Of a stretch of 64,000 bases of DNA, positions 9,611 to 15,747 are shown in pieces; positions within the stretch are counted from its first letter, which is position 1, and each line of letters starts with the position of its first letter. The stretch is from Geomonas oryzae (GTDB lineage: Bacteria; Desulfobacterota; Desulfuromonadia; Geobacterales; Geobacteraceae): positions 248,001 through 312,000 of the forward strand of contig NZ_RAHW01000004.1 in assembly GCF_004117875.1 (NCBI RefSeq), in the 5' to 3' direction. Made by a program: the position numbers and the translations under genes. A model generated the notes under the pieces. That model had not been told where the DNA came from. It saw only the letters and a list, made by a program, of their open reading frames with translations, and ran no database searches.

Positions 9611-9988
9611 GTAATTTGTCACCTGCCCGCGATAACTCGTCACCTACACGTGTTAACTTGTCACCCGCACGTGTTAACTTGTCACCTGCACGTGGCAACT
9701 TGTCACCTGCACATGGTAACTTGTCACCTGCACATGGTAACTTGTCACCTGCACATGGTAACTTGTCACCTGCACATGGTAACTTGTCACCTGCACATGG
9801 TAACTTGTCACCTGCACATGGTAACTTGTCACCTGCATGTGGTAACTTGTCACCTGCACGTGGTAACTTGTCACCTGCACGTGGTAACTTGTCACCTGCA
9901 CGTGGTAAGTCGTCACCTGCAGGTGGTAACTTGCAACCTGCTGGGTGGGACTTGCAACGCGTACGTGGGAAGTTGAAACTCGCACGTC
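9611..9988. repeat. 21-bp tandem repeat (minisatellite), about 18 units
   Basis: Units of exactly 21 bp run head to tail, with core TTGTCACCTGCACATGG followed by TAAC. The five units between 9716 and 9820 are identical or nearly so; those toward each edge carry substitutions, and after 9926 the pattern decays. Each unit contains an imperfect dyad (GTCACC against GGTAAC). Because 21 is divisible by three, all frames stay open and give artificial repeat proteins on both strands (LSPAHGN-type and AGDKLPC-type); I do not call these genes. The array starts about 120 bp from the first attC-like site. Confidence 0.9.
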
Positions 9989-10103
9989 CGGAGGATGGTA
10001 TGGTACTGAGGCGATCGGTGGGAGAGCCGGGAGGATAAAGAGAGGGGAGCAGGCACCATCTAATCTCTAGGAGCAGCATTTGTCCCATGTCTTGTCGCTC
10101 TTT

Positions 10104-10206
10104 GGCCAACGGTCGGCAGATGAGCGGCGAGCGACTTCACTTTCTCAGGGCTTCGCACCCGCTCTGACCGACTCGCGGAGTCCGTCTCCAACTGTTCTGG
10201 TTGGGC
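10104..10206 (-). repeat. attC-like cassette recombination site 1
   Basis: Read on the minus strand, the site begins with R'' GCCCAAC (10206-10200) and ends with R' GTTGGCC (10110-10104). The two are inverted and enclose about 90 bp of partly self-complementary sequence. The 3' end of the neighbouring gene, including its stop, lies within the site. The same layout recurs six more times to the right. Confidence 0.75.
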
Positions 10207-10639
10207 TCTCTTTTTGATGTTCACTAGAAGGTACCTTTGTATCAGTGCAACCAGCTACAGTCCCTTCTTCATCGTACTCTTCCCCAAACCAATGCGGGTC
10301 GCAATAGGAGCGACACATATTTAAAAAGGAAATAGCAATATAAATGAATAATACCGGGAGTCTGATCAAGGCTCTGTTGGTACGGAACTTTATAGGTTGG
10401 CTGGTTGTTACAAACACCAGGCCTATAGCAACAAGAAAAGAGATAGAAATGATTTTTCGAGCAAGTTCAAGCGTCAAAACATGGGGGACAACATTTGCGC
10501 AGACTTCCAAAGTACCAACCACTGCGAACGGAAAGAGGACTGACACTAGCACCAAAACTCTAGCCATCCACTTTTCTGAAGGAGTTGATGTTCTCTTGTT
10601 TCCCGCTGTGGTGTAGTCACTCTGGGATTCAGCGTCCAA
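10145..10639 (-). CDS. membrane protein fragment of a cassette gene interrupted by an IS3 element
   Basis: The open frame can start at a TTG (10639) behind GGAGGT and gives 164 residues with three hydrophobic segments (about 25-50, 58-80 and 90-110). The same frame, however, continues upstream to the IS end at 10680 and reads ICPSCGGRL, the second half of a zinc ribbon. The first half appears in the 5' remnant on the other side of the IS (11931-12022). The gene therefore most likely encoded a zinc-ribbon membrane protein and is now split. Its last 20 residues are encoded by the attC-like site, as often happens in cassettes. I recognise no function. Whether the TTG-initiated remainder is made is unknown. 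Confidence 0.6.
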   Translation of the reverse strand: MDAESQSDYTTAGNKRTSTPSEKWMARVLVLVSVLFPFAVVGTLEVCANVVPHVLTLELARKIISISFLVAIGLVFVTTSQPIKFRTNRALIRLPVLFIYIAISFLNMCRSYCDPHWFGEEYDEEGTVAGCTDTKVPSSEHQKESPTRTVGDGLRESVRAGAKP

Positions 10640-10737
10640 GCGACCTCCACACGAAGGACAAATGAGGTGGCCGGGATTTGTGAGACAGCCTGAGGGATGA
10701 AATAAGCAATGTCCCGTCGTTGTTGTGGTTGCCGGCG

Positions 10738-11574
10738 TCAGGCTGCCGCTCTTAGTTTCTCAAGTCCTTCGGAATAAGCCTCATCAGGGGTCTTCTTGTC
10801 AAGTGCCGTGTGGCCCCGTTTCTCGTTGTAGAAGTTGAACCAAACTGTGAGATCTTTGGAAAGCTCGACCGCCGACTCATATGATTTCAGGTAGATCCGT
10901 TCATATTTCAGGCTGCGCCAGAGTCGTTCGATGAAGATGTTGTCTTTGTAACGCCCCTTGCCGTCCATACTGATCTTGATGTTCCAGGCTTTGAGGACGG
11001 AGGTGAACGCCTCGCTGGTAAACTGGCAGCCCTGGTCGGTGTTGAACATCTCAGGTGCCCCGTACTTGAAGAGAGCTTCTTTCAGCGCTTCGACGCAGAA
11101 CCGCGTGTCCAGCGTGTTCGACAGCCGCCACGACAGGACCTTTCTCGTGGCCCAGTCCATGATGGCGATCAGGTACATGAATCCCCTTTGCATGGGGATG
11201 TAGGTGATGTCCGTTGCCCAGACCTGGTTGGGCCGGTCAATGGTCAGCCCACGCAGCAGATACGGATAAACAGGATGCTTTGGTTGCCGCTTGCTGGTAC
11301 CAGGCTTTGGAGCCAAAGACTCGATGCCCATTATGAGCATCAGGCGCCGGACACGATCCCGGCCCACAGGTGCTTCAGGCGTCGTTAGTTGGCCAGCCAA
11401 CGACCGGCTACCCATCCAGGGATGCTCCAGATAGACTTCGTCGATGCGGCGCATCAAATCGAGGTCATCCATTTTCAACCCTGTTGCGGGGCCGCGGTAG
11501 TAGCTGGCGCGGGGCACGCCTAACAGCTCACAGCGACGCTCAACAGAGATTTCAGGGTGACCAGCGGCGATCAC
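10738..11574 (-). CDS. IS3-family transposase OrfB (DDE integrase domain)
   Basis: A 278-residue integrase-core transposase. It has the N-terminal HTH_21 segment (RRCELLGVPRASYYRG), then an rve domain. The DDE triad is visible as the D in VWATDITYIP, the D in FNTDQGCQFTS and the E in FIERLWRSLKYE. It catalyses cut and strand transfer of the IS. The separate GTG start overlaps the orfA stop (GTGA), but the functional product is probably the OrfAB fusion made by -1 frameshifting: read in the -1 frame from the slippery site, the sequence continues VQSARAELDRAQKQKVIAAG straight into this frame. It looks intact. Confidence 0.92.
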   Translation of the reverse strand: MIAAGHPEISVERRCELLGVPRASYYRGPATGLKMDDLDLMRRIDEVYLEHPWMGSRSLAGQLTTPEAPVGRDRVRRLMLIMGIESLAPKPGTSKRQPKHPVYPYLLRGLTIDRPNQVWATDITYIPMQRGFMYLIAIMDWATRKVLSWRLSNTLDTRFCVEALKEALFKYGAPEMFNTDQGCQFTSEAFTSVLKAWNIKISMDGKGRYKDNIFIERLWRSLKYERIYLKSYESAVELSKDLTVWFNFYNEKRGHTALDKKTPDEAYSEGLEKLRAAA

Positions 11575-11879
11575 CTTTTGCTTTTGCGCCCGGTCAAGTT
11601 CAGCCCGGGCAGATTGGACAAAAAATCGTTCTCAACCTTGAGCTTGCCGATCTGGCGGTGCAGTTCATCTATCTCGGCATCGTGGTTAACCTCTTTCTTC
11701 TTTCCCTTACCAAAGAGGTCAGAGGCGCTTTGAACGAGCTCTTGCTTCCAGCGGGTGATCTGGGCGGGGTGGACCCCGTACTCGGTGGCTAGCTCAGCAA
11801 GAGTCTTGGACTCAGACATGGCAGCCAAGGCTACCTTGGCCTTAAATTCAGCGCTGTGACGGGTGCGATGTTGTGGCAT
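11571..11879 (-). CDS. IS3-family transposase OrfA (helix-turn-helix)
   Basis: A 102-residue DNA-binding subunit. Residues 1-55 form the HTH_8/transposase-8 domain (MPQHRTRHSAEFKAKVALAA, then LAELATEYGVHPAQITRWK). A leucine-zipper-like coiled coil follows (EIDELHRQIGKLKVENDFL). The ATG at 11879 has GGAGAAGG six bases upstream and matches the usual OrfA start; the frame is open 14 codons further up, but this lies in the IS end. Near the 3' end, minus-strand T TTT TTG (11625-11619) follows GA in the zero frame, the standard X XXY YYZ arrangement for -1 frameshifting into orfB. Confidence 0.9.
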   Translation of the reverse strand: MPQHRTRHSAEFKAKVALAAMSESKTLAELATEYGVHPAQITRWKQELVQSASDLFGKGKKKEVNHDAEIDELHRQIGKLKVENDFLSNLPGLNLTGRKSKR

Positions 11880-11930
11880 GAACCTTCTCCTCTGGAAATA
11901 GATCGGTTCATTGCTTATCACCCTGTCTCA

Positions 11931-12022
11931 AAAACCGCAACCACTTCACAAATGAGTTCTTCAGCCGCGAAACTCTCCTCTGGAAAAGTAGCCGAACATT
12001 CTGTGCACTTGAAACGGCCCAT
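11931..12022 (-). pseudogene. 5' remnant of the IS-interrupted zinc-ribbon cassette gene
   Basis: An ATG at 12022, preceded by AAGGAAACG and 22 bases after the preceding attC-like site, opens a frame reading MGRFKCTECSATFPEESFAA and continuing to the IS end. CTEC is a plausible first zinc knuckle, matching CPSCG found just beyond the other end of the IS (about 10645-10660). The two pieces together look like one zinc-ribbon membrane protein gene split by the insertion. The frames do not rejoin perfectly without a small indel, so the junction has changed or my boundary is off by a base. Confidence 0.6.
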
Positions 12023-12043
12023 CGTTTCCTTTTTCTCTCTTGT

Positions 12044-12102
12044 GGCCAACTCCAAAAGCCTTACCGGCCTGTTGTTAAGGCCGGTCTTGGCGCTGGTTGA
12101 TC
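12044..12102 (-). repeat. attC-like cassette recombination site 2
   Basis: On the minus strand R'' is GATCAAC (12102-12096) and R' is GTTGGCC (12050-12044), 59 bp in all, the classic minimum size. The interior can fold (GACCGGCCTTAA against TTAAGG/GGCCGGT-type arms). It begins 17 bases after the stop of the 12119-12289 gene. Confidence 0.72.
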
Positions 12103-12118
12103 AGTTTATGTGTGCTTT

Positions 12119-12289
12119 CTATTTTGTAGCCAGAATCAATAAAGCAATAATTAACAAACTAATGTCTAATGATATCAATGCTGTGACTTTTAAATACTTG
12201 TGTTTCCAATTTGTCCTATTCCCATAAATAACGTATGTATTCAGGGCACCACTTCCAATAAGAATTAATATGCCAATGATGTTTTTCAT
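12119..12289 (-). CDS. small membrane protein, cassette gene
   Basis: A 56-residue protein with two hydrophobic helices (IIGILILIGSGALNTYVIYG and ALISLDISLLIIALLILA) joined by a short basic loop (NRTNWKHKYLK). I recognise no family. The ATG at 12289 is preferred; a TTG at 12307 lies inside the R' core of the preceding attC-like site. It forms one cassette: attC-like site 3 just upstream and site 2 just downstream. It is much AT-richer than the flanking chromosome. Confidence 0.6.
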   Translation of the reverse strand: MKNIIGILILIGSGALNTYVIYGNRTNWKHKYLKVTALISLDISLLIIALLILATK

Positions 12290-12301
12290 AAATTCTTTTT
12301 T

Positions 12302-12366
12302 GCTCAACGGGGCCGGGGCGCACCGGCGAAGCGAAGCAGAGCCCGAGTGCCGCCACGTTGTTGGAC
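12302..12366 (-). repeat. attC-like cassette recombination site 3
   Basis: On the minus strand R'' is GTCCAAC (12366-12360) and R' is GTTGAGC (12308-12302); both fit the RYYYAAC/GTTRRRY consensus exactly. Length is 65 bp with a GC-rich, self-complementary interior. It lies 11 bases after the stop of the 12377-12907 gene. Confidence 0.82.
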
Positions 12367-12376
12367 GTTCTCACTA

Positions 12377-12907
12377 TCAATTACATTTGGTGCCGAACTC
12401 AGCGAAGATTTGTCTAACTTTTTGCCTTTGATTCTCATCGAAGAAATAACCCAGTGTTGGGAATATTGATCCCAATTTGGTATCCGTTCTTGCTTCCTTT
12501 GTTTCCAATTGGAGACTTATTCCGACTCCGTCTTTGCCCAAGGTAAATTTGCCCAAATCATTTGCTTCAATTAGACTATATGATTTTATATCCACCCATA
12601 GCTCGTTGACATATGGACCAGCGGAAATACCACTTCTTGTAAAAACGAGCGGGTATTCTCCAGATTTGTGCATTTTATCAAGGGCGATAAGCATGCAAGT
12701 ACCGAAGACAATTCCAGACAGCGCCATTCCCCCGATAATTTTTGGTTCACCAGTTGTTATTCCACCCAAAATGAACGCCAACGCTGTAATTGCAACCGCT
12801 GTCCGCCAAATCATTTTCTTGGTTTTATTCGGTTTCGGATAACGTGATTCAACTTGTAGGATCACAGGAGTTGATAACACTACCTTTCTTCTTTTCTTGT
12901 TCGTCAT
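12377..12907 (-). CDS. two-helix membrane protein with PH-like C-terminal domain, cassette gene
   Basis: A 176-residue protein. It has a basic N-terminus (KKRRKVVL), two membrane helices (about 33-52 and 56-75) and a C-terminal beta-rich domain (about 85-176) that starts YPLVFTRSGI and contains LWVDIKSYSLIE. It resembles PH-like domains of YcxB type, but this is weak. The nearby broken gene at 14175-14759 is a clear paralogue: both have the KRRKVVL/KRQRVIL start, the twin helices, L(V/I)FT..GI, DI(K/R)SY and a final Q..KV..IF..(F/H)G. The ATG is 15 bases from the end of attC-like site 4, typical of cassettes. Function unknown. Confidence 0.7.
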   Translation of the reverse strand: MTNKKRRKVVLSTPVILQVESRYPKPNKTKKMIWRTAVAITALAFILGGITTGEPKIIGGMALSGIVFGTCMLIALDKMHKSGEYPLVFTRSGISAGPYVNELWVDIKSYSLIEANDLGKFTLGKDGVGISLQLETKEARTDTKLGSIFPTLGYFFDENQRQKVRQIFAEFGTKCN

Positions 12908-12921
12908 TTATCTTCTCTCTG

Positions 12922-13016
12922 TCTAACGCCTGAAGGGTGACCGGCGGAACGCTCAATTTCTACCGGCTTCAACATTTATCCATCAGCGGAGACCGCGTCT
13001 ACCCGATTGGTTAGGA
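12922..13016 (-). repeat. attC-like cassette recombination site 4
   Basis: On the minus strand R'' is TCCTAAC (13016-13010) and R' is GTTAGAC (12928-12922), the latter a perfect GTTRRRY. The site is 95 bp, with internal arms around GACGCGGTCTC and GAGCGTTCCGCC. It begins 14 bases after the stop of the 13030-13509 gene. Confidence 0.82.
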
Positions 13017-13029
13017 CTTCCATTTCGTG

Positions 13030-13509
13030 TCATTGCTCTACCTTGTAGATTTCAGTTAATCTGGAGTGCCATATCGGCCTTAGCTTGACTTCAGGTGAAC
13101 CTTCATCAGGGCATGCTTGATTATACCCGTGGCCATCTGTCCCGACGTACCCAAACTGTCCAGTTTTGTTTACTAAGTAGTCGTAGTGCATGTTCAGCTT
13201 AAATCCTGCTATCACAATTACAATGCAACTTGTGAGGACGATTTTTCTATTTGGAATTAATATTCCTATGGCCATTGCACATGCTGAAAACAATAAGCTA
13301 CGATTTCCGGTTGAGAAGTACGACGAGGGGCATTTGTAGCCAAACCCTATCGAGGTGAACACTAGGGCAAAGAAGCCTGTTAAAAGAGAAATACCGATTC
13401 GTTTTCCCCAAGACGCCTGTTGCTGCATCTTCCCAAAGACCAAAAGCAGTCCCAGCGTGGAAATTAGAGTTGCTATCATCCCCACAGCATTAGCATTGTC
13501 AGGTTGCAC
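13030..13509 (-). CDS. multi-helix membrane protein, cassette gene
   Basis: A 159-residue protein with about four hydrophobic segments (residues 10-28, 37-56, 72-87 and 91-105) and a hydrophilic C-terminal tail (HMHYDY-like and Gly/Tyr-rich, then LRPIWHSRLTEIYKVEQ). I recognise no family. The start is a GTG at 13509 behind AAGGAGAAGG. It occupies one cassette between attC-like sites 5 (upstream) and 4 (downstream). Base composition is AT-rich compared with the chromosome around the island. Confidence 0.65.
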   Translation of the reverse strand: MQPDNANAVGMIATLISTLGLLLVFGKMQQQASWGKRIGISLLTGFFALVFTSIGFGYKCPSSYFSTGNRSLLFSACAMAIGILIPNRKIVLTSCIVIVIAGFKLNMHYDYLVNKTGQFGYVGTDGHGYNQACPDEGSPEVKLRPIWHSRLTEIYKVEQ

Positions 13510-13544
13510 ACCTTCTCCTTCATTGTTTGAGGTCCACCAGGGTG

Positions 13545-13640
13545 TACCAACGGCGCGGCTTGACCGGCGGAGCGCCCACGTATTATTAACCTATCCCGAC
13601 TTCTACCATCGCGTAGACCGGTCCACCCAATTGGTTGGGA
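13545..13640 (-). repeat. attC-like cassette recombination site 5
   Basis: On the minus strand R'' is TCCCAAC (13640-13634) and R' is GTTGGTA (13551-13545), 96 bp apart end to end. Internal GACCGGTC and GGGCGCTCCGCCGGTCA resemble the interiors of sites 4 and 6. It follows the stop of the 13651-13962 gene by 10 bases. Confidence 0.78.
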
Positions 13641-13650
13641 TCAATTGCGG

Positions 13651-13962
13651 CTATTTTCGCTGGTGAATAGTCAGTCCGTCCTGCCCAATCGCGATCCACC
13701 CACTACGGCCATCCTCTGCTTTAACCAGAAGAGCGCCATAATCCTTTCCGTATGTAGCACGGATCACTTTGAGCTTCTCTCCAGGTTTCAAACTTCTGAC
13801 TGGTCTAAAGCTCCCATATGCAGCATCAACATCGCTTGCATAAAGGTGAGTTGCCGCGTTCACTGTTACTTTAATCTGACGGTCTTGATACCTGTCCCAT
13901 CCCCAAATTACGAGCGGGATCGCTATCACGACGGCAACTATCCTCACCATTTTCTTTATCAT
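13651..13962 (-). CDS. membrane-anchored SH3-like protein, cassette gene
   Basis: A 103-residue protein with an N-terminal membrane anchor (MVRIVAVVIAIPLVIWGW). The outside domain, about residues 30-100, has the pattern of a bacterial SH3 fold: ATHLYASDVDAAYG, LKPGEKLKVIRATYG, DYGALLVKAEDGRSGWIAI. Such domains often bind peptidoglycan or peptides. The ATG lies eight bases beyond the R' core of attC-like site 6, leaving no room for a strong Shine-Dalgarno sequence, a common cassette trait. The SH3 assignment is by pattern and is moderate. Confidence 0.65.
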   Translation of the reverse strand: MIKKMVRIVAVVIAIPLVIWGWDRYQDRQIKVTVNAATHLYASDVDAAYGSFRPVRSLKPGEKLKVIRATYGKDYGALLVKAEDGRSGWIAIGQDGLTIHQRK

Positions 13963-13969
13963 TTTGTTT

Positions 13970-14071
13970 CACCAACGGGCTGCAGGTGAGCGGCGAAGCG
14001 GCATTGCTTACTCACGCTTTTCCGCCCCCCCACCATCCCGCGCAGACCGTCTCCACCTGTATTTGTTGGCA
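13970..14071 (-). repeat. attC-like cassette recombination site 6
   Basis: On the minus strand R'' is TGCCAAC (14071-14065) and R' is GTTGGTG (13976-13970), 102 bp in all. Inside, GGTGGAGACGGTCTGCGCGGG is opposed by GCCGCTTCGCCGCTCACCTGC, giving an imperfect stem with outer arms ACAGGTG/CACCTG. About 100 bp separate it from the preceding gene's stop. Confidence 0.78.
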
Positions 14072-14174
14072 TTCCATGCTTCAATTTCGGCAAGATGCGT
14101 GTACTTCGGCTTGATCGGAGTCTTCTTCCTAACTTATTTATCAATACCCGTCCCATCGGCTTCACAGTCTGCAT

Positions 14175-14759
14175 TCACCCAGCAGATTTGATGCCGTGTG
14201 TCTTAAAAATTGTTTCAACCTTCTCGATTTGGCTGGGACTGAAGAAGTAACAATAAACACCTAGTACGGAACCTCCGAATCTATTTTTATAACTCAATTC
14301 GGGGAAGAGACCCTTGTTGGAGGTAAGGGCCAAAGTGACCTTTGTGTGCCTTGTCTCTTGCCCGAGAGCAAGAGATTGGTCGCAATTTTCCCATCCATAG
14401 CTTCTGATATCTTCATACTTTACGTTAAAGAACGCCGTTCCGACGATCCCTAGTTCTGTGAAAATTAGTGGTGTCCGTTTATCCTTAATTATCATTGGCA
14501 CTAGGATCCACAGTGCTGTGGTCATCGCAATGGCTAAAAAGACAAAAGCCGCTGCGAAAATTTTCGAATCGGGCTTCGTACTAGTTAGCATAGTGGCAAT
14601 CGAGCCGCACATGAACATGGAATATAGCAGGAGTAGTACAAGAACCAATAAGACTTTGGTAATTGCCGACAGTTTCAAACCCTGCGCATCAACTCATAAA
14701 AGTTCTGGAGCTGCGAGGATGACCCTTTGTCGTTTCCTCCCGGGCAGTTCGATTCTCAT
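14175..14759 (-). pseudogene. paralogue of the 12377-12907 cassette gene, broken by an in-frame TGA
   Basis: From the ATG at 14759 the frame reads MRIELPGRKRQRVILAAPEL, then leucine and a TGA (14696-14694), and then continues in the same frame as VDAQGLKLSAITKV to the stop at 14175. The N-terminal peptide aligns with the intact paralogue's KKRRKVVLSTPVILQVE, placing the TGA where the paralogue has Q, so a single base change explains it. A 167-residue remainder could restart at a TTG (14678), keeping both membrane helices and the C-terminal domain with LIFTELGI and DIRSYGWEN. The start 12 bases after attC-like site 7 supports 14759 as the original start. Confidence 0.72.
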
Positions 14760-14770
14760 TGTCCTTTCCT

Positions 14771-14832
14771 CGCCAACGGAGTGGGCGCTGACCTGACGGC
14801 TGTACCGGTCAGTTCTAGCGCTCTGGTTGTGC
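14771..14832 (-). repeat. attC-like cassette recombination site 7
   Basis: On the minus strand R'' is GCACAAC (14832-14826) and R' is GTTGGCG (14777-14771), 62 bp. CTGACC and GGTCAG pair inside. The last codons of the 14815-15183 gene (QPER and the stop) lie within R''-L''. R' departs from the consensus at the last base. Confidence 0.62.
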
Positions 14833-15183
14833 ATCGTTTACGTCAGCATACATATATGACAGGGCAACAAGAAGAAACCCAAGCATAAATGCGCAAGTTG
14901 TTTCCGTAGTTGGGTAAGGCCTTAATATTCTCCATGAAACCATCCCAATACCAAGTCCTGCGTAACTTAACCCCTTTGGTAAACTTTCAATCTTTTGCTT
15001 GTAATGGCGCAATAAGGCCATGACTGGCAAAAAGATAGCAACTGCATATGCAAATGCTTTAAATACGTTGTGCAATGACATCCGATTAAATGCATTTGCA
15101 AAAACTCCAATGATCACCAAACCGGCAGCAATCTTTAATTGCTTAGATTCTTTAGATGTCACATTGGTTTTGCTCTCGGGCAT
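14815..15183 (-). CDS. multi-helix membrane protein, cassette gene
   Basis: A 122-residue protein with about four hydrophobic segments (IAAGLVIIGVFANAF, FAYAVAIFLPVMALL, LSYAGLGIGMVSW and CAFMLGFLLVALSYMYA) after a polar N-terminus (MPESKTNVTSKESKQLK). I recognise no family. The ATG at 15183 has TGAGGA upstream; an in-frame GTG at 15216 falls in the attC-like core and is less likely. It ends inside attC-like site 7. Confidence 0.65.
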   Translation of the reverse strand: MPESKTNVTSKESKQLKIAAGLVIIGVFANAFNRMSLHNVFKAFAYAVAIFLPVMALLRHYKQKIESLPKGLSYAGLGIGMVSWRILRPYPTTETTCAFMLGFLLVALSYMYADVNDAQPER

Positions 15184-15212
15184 ATTTAAGATATTCCTCA
15201 GCTTTCTTATTT

Positions 15213-15318
15213 GCACAACATGTTATTGGCCAGAGGGGACGTTGTTGATTTTTTGATATTTGACTGAGAGGAACTACACGGACTAGCAACCGAAAGTCAA
15301 AATATCAACAACGTCCCC
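15213..15318 (-). repeat. large inverted repeat with attC-like core (divergent site 8)
   Basis: Perfect 15-bp arms GGGGACGTTGTTGAT (15235-15249) and its complement (15304-15318) enclose 54 bp. Beside the left arm, on the minus strand, lies a core AATAACATGTTGTGC ending at 15213, about 30 bases before the next gene's start. The position between two cassette genes and the foldback are as expected for a large attC, but the R''/R' pair is not clear-cut. The right arm encodes the last residues of the 15283-15621 gene. Confidence 0.5.
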
Positions 15319-15621
15319 CTTGTTCCTCACAAGGCCCAGCGTTATCGGGAGAAGAAGTCTCAGCCCTGCTTTCTTTTTATATCCCACTTTGATTCTAGTG
15401 GTTTTTCCGGCCTCTATCCTGATTTCTGCCTTATTGCTTTTCTTCCAGTCAATCCTACTCCACACGTTATGACTACCTGACTGAAGAGAGACTGATAGCG
15501 CAGCACCGTCTTTCACTGCCCCTACTTTTCCGCCATCTACGAAAATCGGATATGAACGGTACTTCGCAAAATACATCGACGGTCTATTGATCTCCAAGGT
15601 ACTGGTTGTGGCCTCACTCAT
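15283..15621 (-). CDS. hypothetical beta-rich protein, cassette gene
   Basis: A 112-residue soluble protein with alternating polar and hydrophobic strands (YPIFVDGGKVGAVKDGAAL, SVSLQSGSHNVWSRIDW, EIRIEAGKTTRIKVGYKKK). This resembles the small DUF2846/PEGA-like beta domains that often follow a lipid anchor, but no signal peptide or lipobox is present. I do not assign a family. The ATG at 15621 follows GAGGAT and lies about 18 bases after a second AACATGTTATTG core (15643-15654), the position expected for a cassette start. It is the right-most gene of the array. Confidence 0.6.
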   Translation of the reverse strand: MSEATTSTLEINRPSMYFAKYRSYPIFVDGGKVGAVKDGAALSVSLQSGSHNVWSRIDWKKSNKAEIRIEAGKTTRIKVGYKKKAGLRLLLPITLGLVRNKGDVVDILTFGC

Positions 15622-15671
15622 GATTCTTTCATATCCTCACATAACATGTTATTGACCGGTTAGAAATGTTT

Positions 15672-15747
15672 CCTATATAGGATGCCGGTTACCTATATAA
15701 GATACTTGTTACCTATATAGGAAACAAATGGTGGCTTCCTATATAGG
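15672..15747. repeat. four CCTATATAGG palindromes at 20/20/26-bp spacing
   Basis: The 10-bp palindrome CCTATATAGG occurs at 15672-15681, 15712-15721 and 15738-15747, with a one-base variant at 15692-15701. The first three lie exactly 20 bp apart within a repeated context GTTWCCTATATARGAT. Two helical turns of spacing suggest protein binding on one face of the DNA. Confidence 0.8.

Larger units (their letters stand above)
10681..11930 (-). mobile_element. IS3-family insertion sequence (1250 bp)
   Basis: The element encodes overlapping orfA and orfB on the minus strand. Its ends are inverted repeats: both begin TGAGACAG, and both carry ATAAGCAATG a little further in, but the low-coordinate end has about nine extra bases between the two blocks. 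Family features are the orfA HTH, the orfB DDE integrase core and a -1 frameshift heptamer at the junction. No clear target duplication is visible (CAAA-like on one side, TTTT on the other). It interrupts a cassette gene. Confidence 0.85.

Noticed and set aside
9611..9988. Possible CRISPR array
   Set aside because: Repeats are contiguous 21-mers without spacers, and no cas genes are near.
9591..10109. Open frames on both strands through the minisatellite, up to 172 codons
   Set aside because: They exist only because the repeat unit is a multiple of three; the products are artificial heptapeptide repeats and the starts lie in the attC-like site or lack ribosome-binding sites.
10640..10740. 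Continuous frame from the IS end into the split gene (HCLFHPSGC before CPSCGG)
   Set aside because: The first part is encoded by the IS inverted repeat, whose partner copy at 11904-11930 shows that it belongs to the element; the protein-like look is coincidence.
13959..14174. 71-codon frame through attC-like site 6
   Set aside because: It is almost entirely the recombination site; the start lacks a ribosome-binding site and the preceding gene's stop fits cassette structure.
14740..14765. T-loop-like GTTCGATTC
   Set aside because: It is the start region of the broken cassette gene read on the other strand; no cloverleaf can be drawn.
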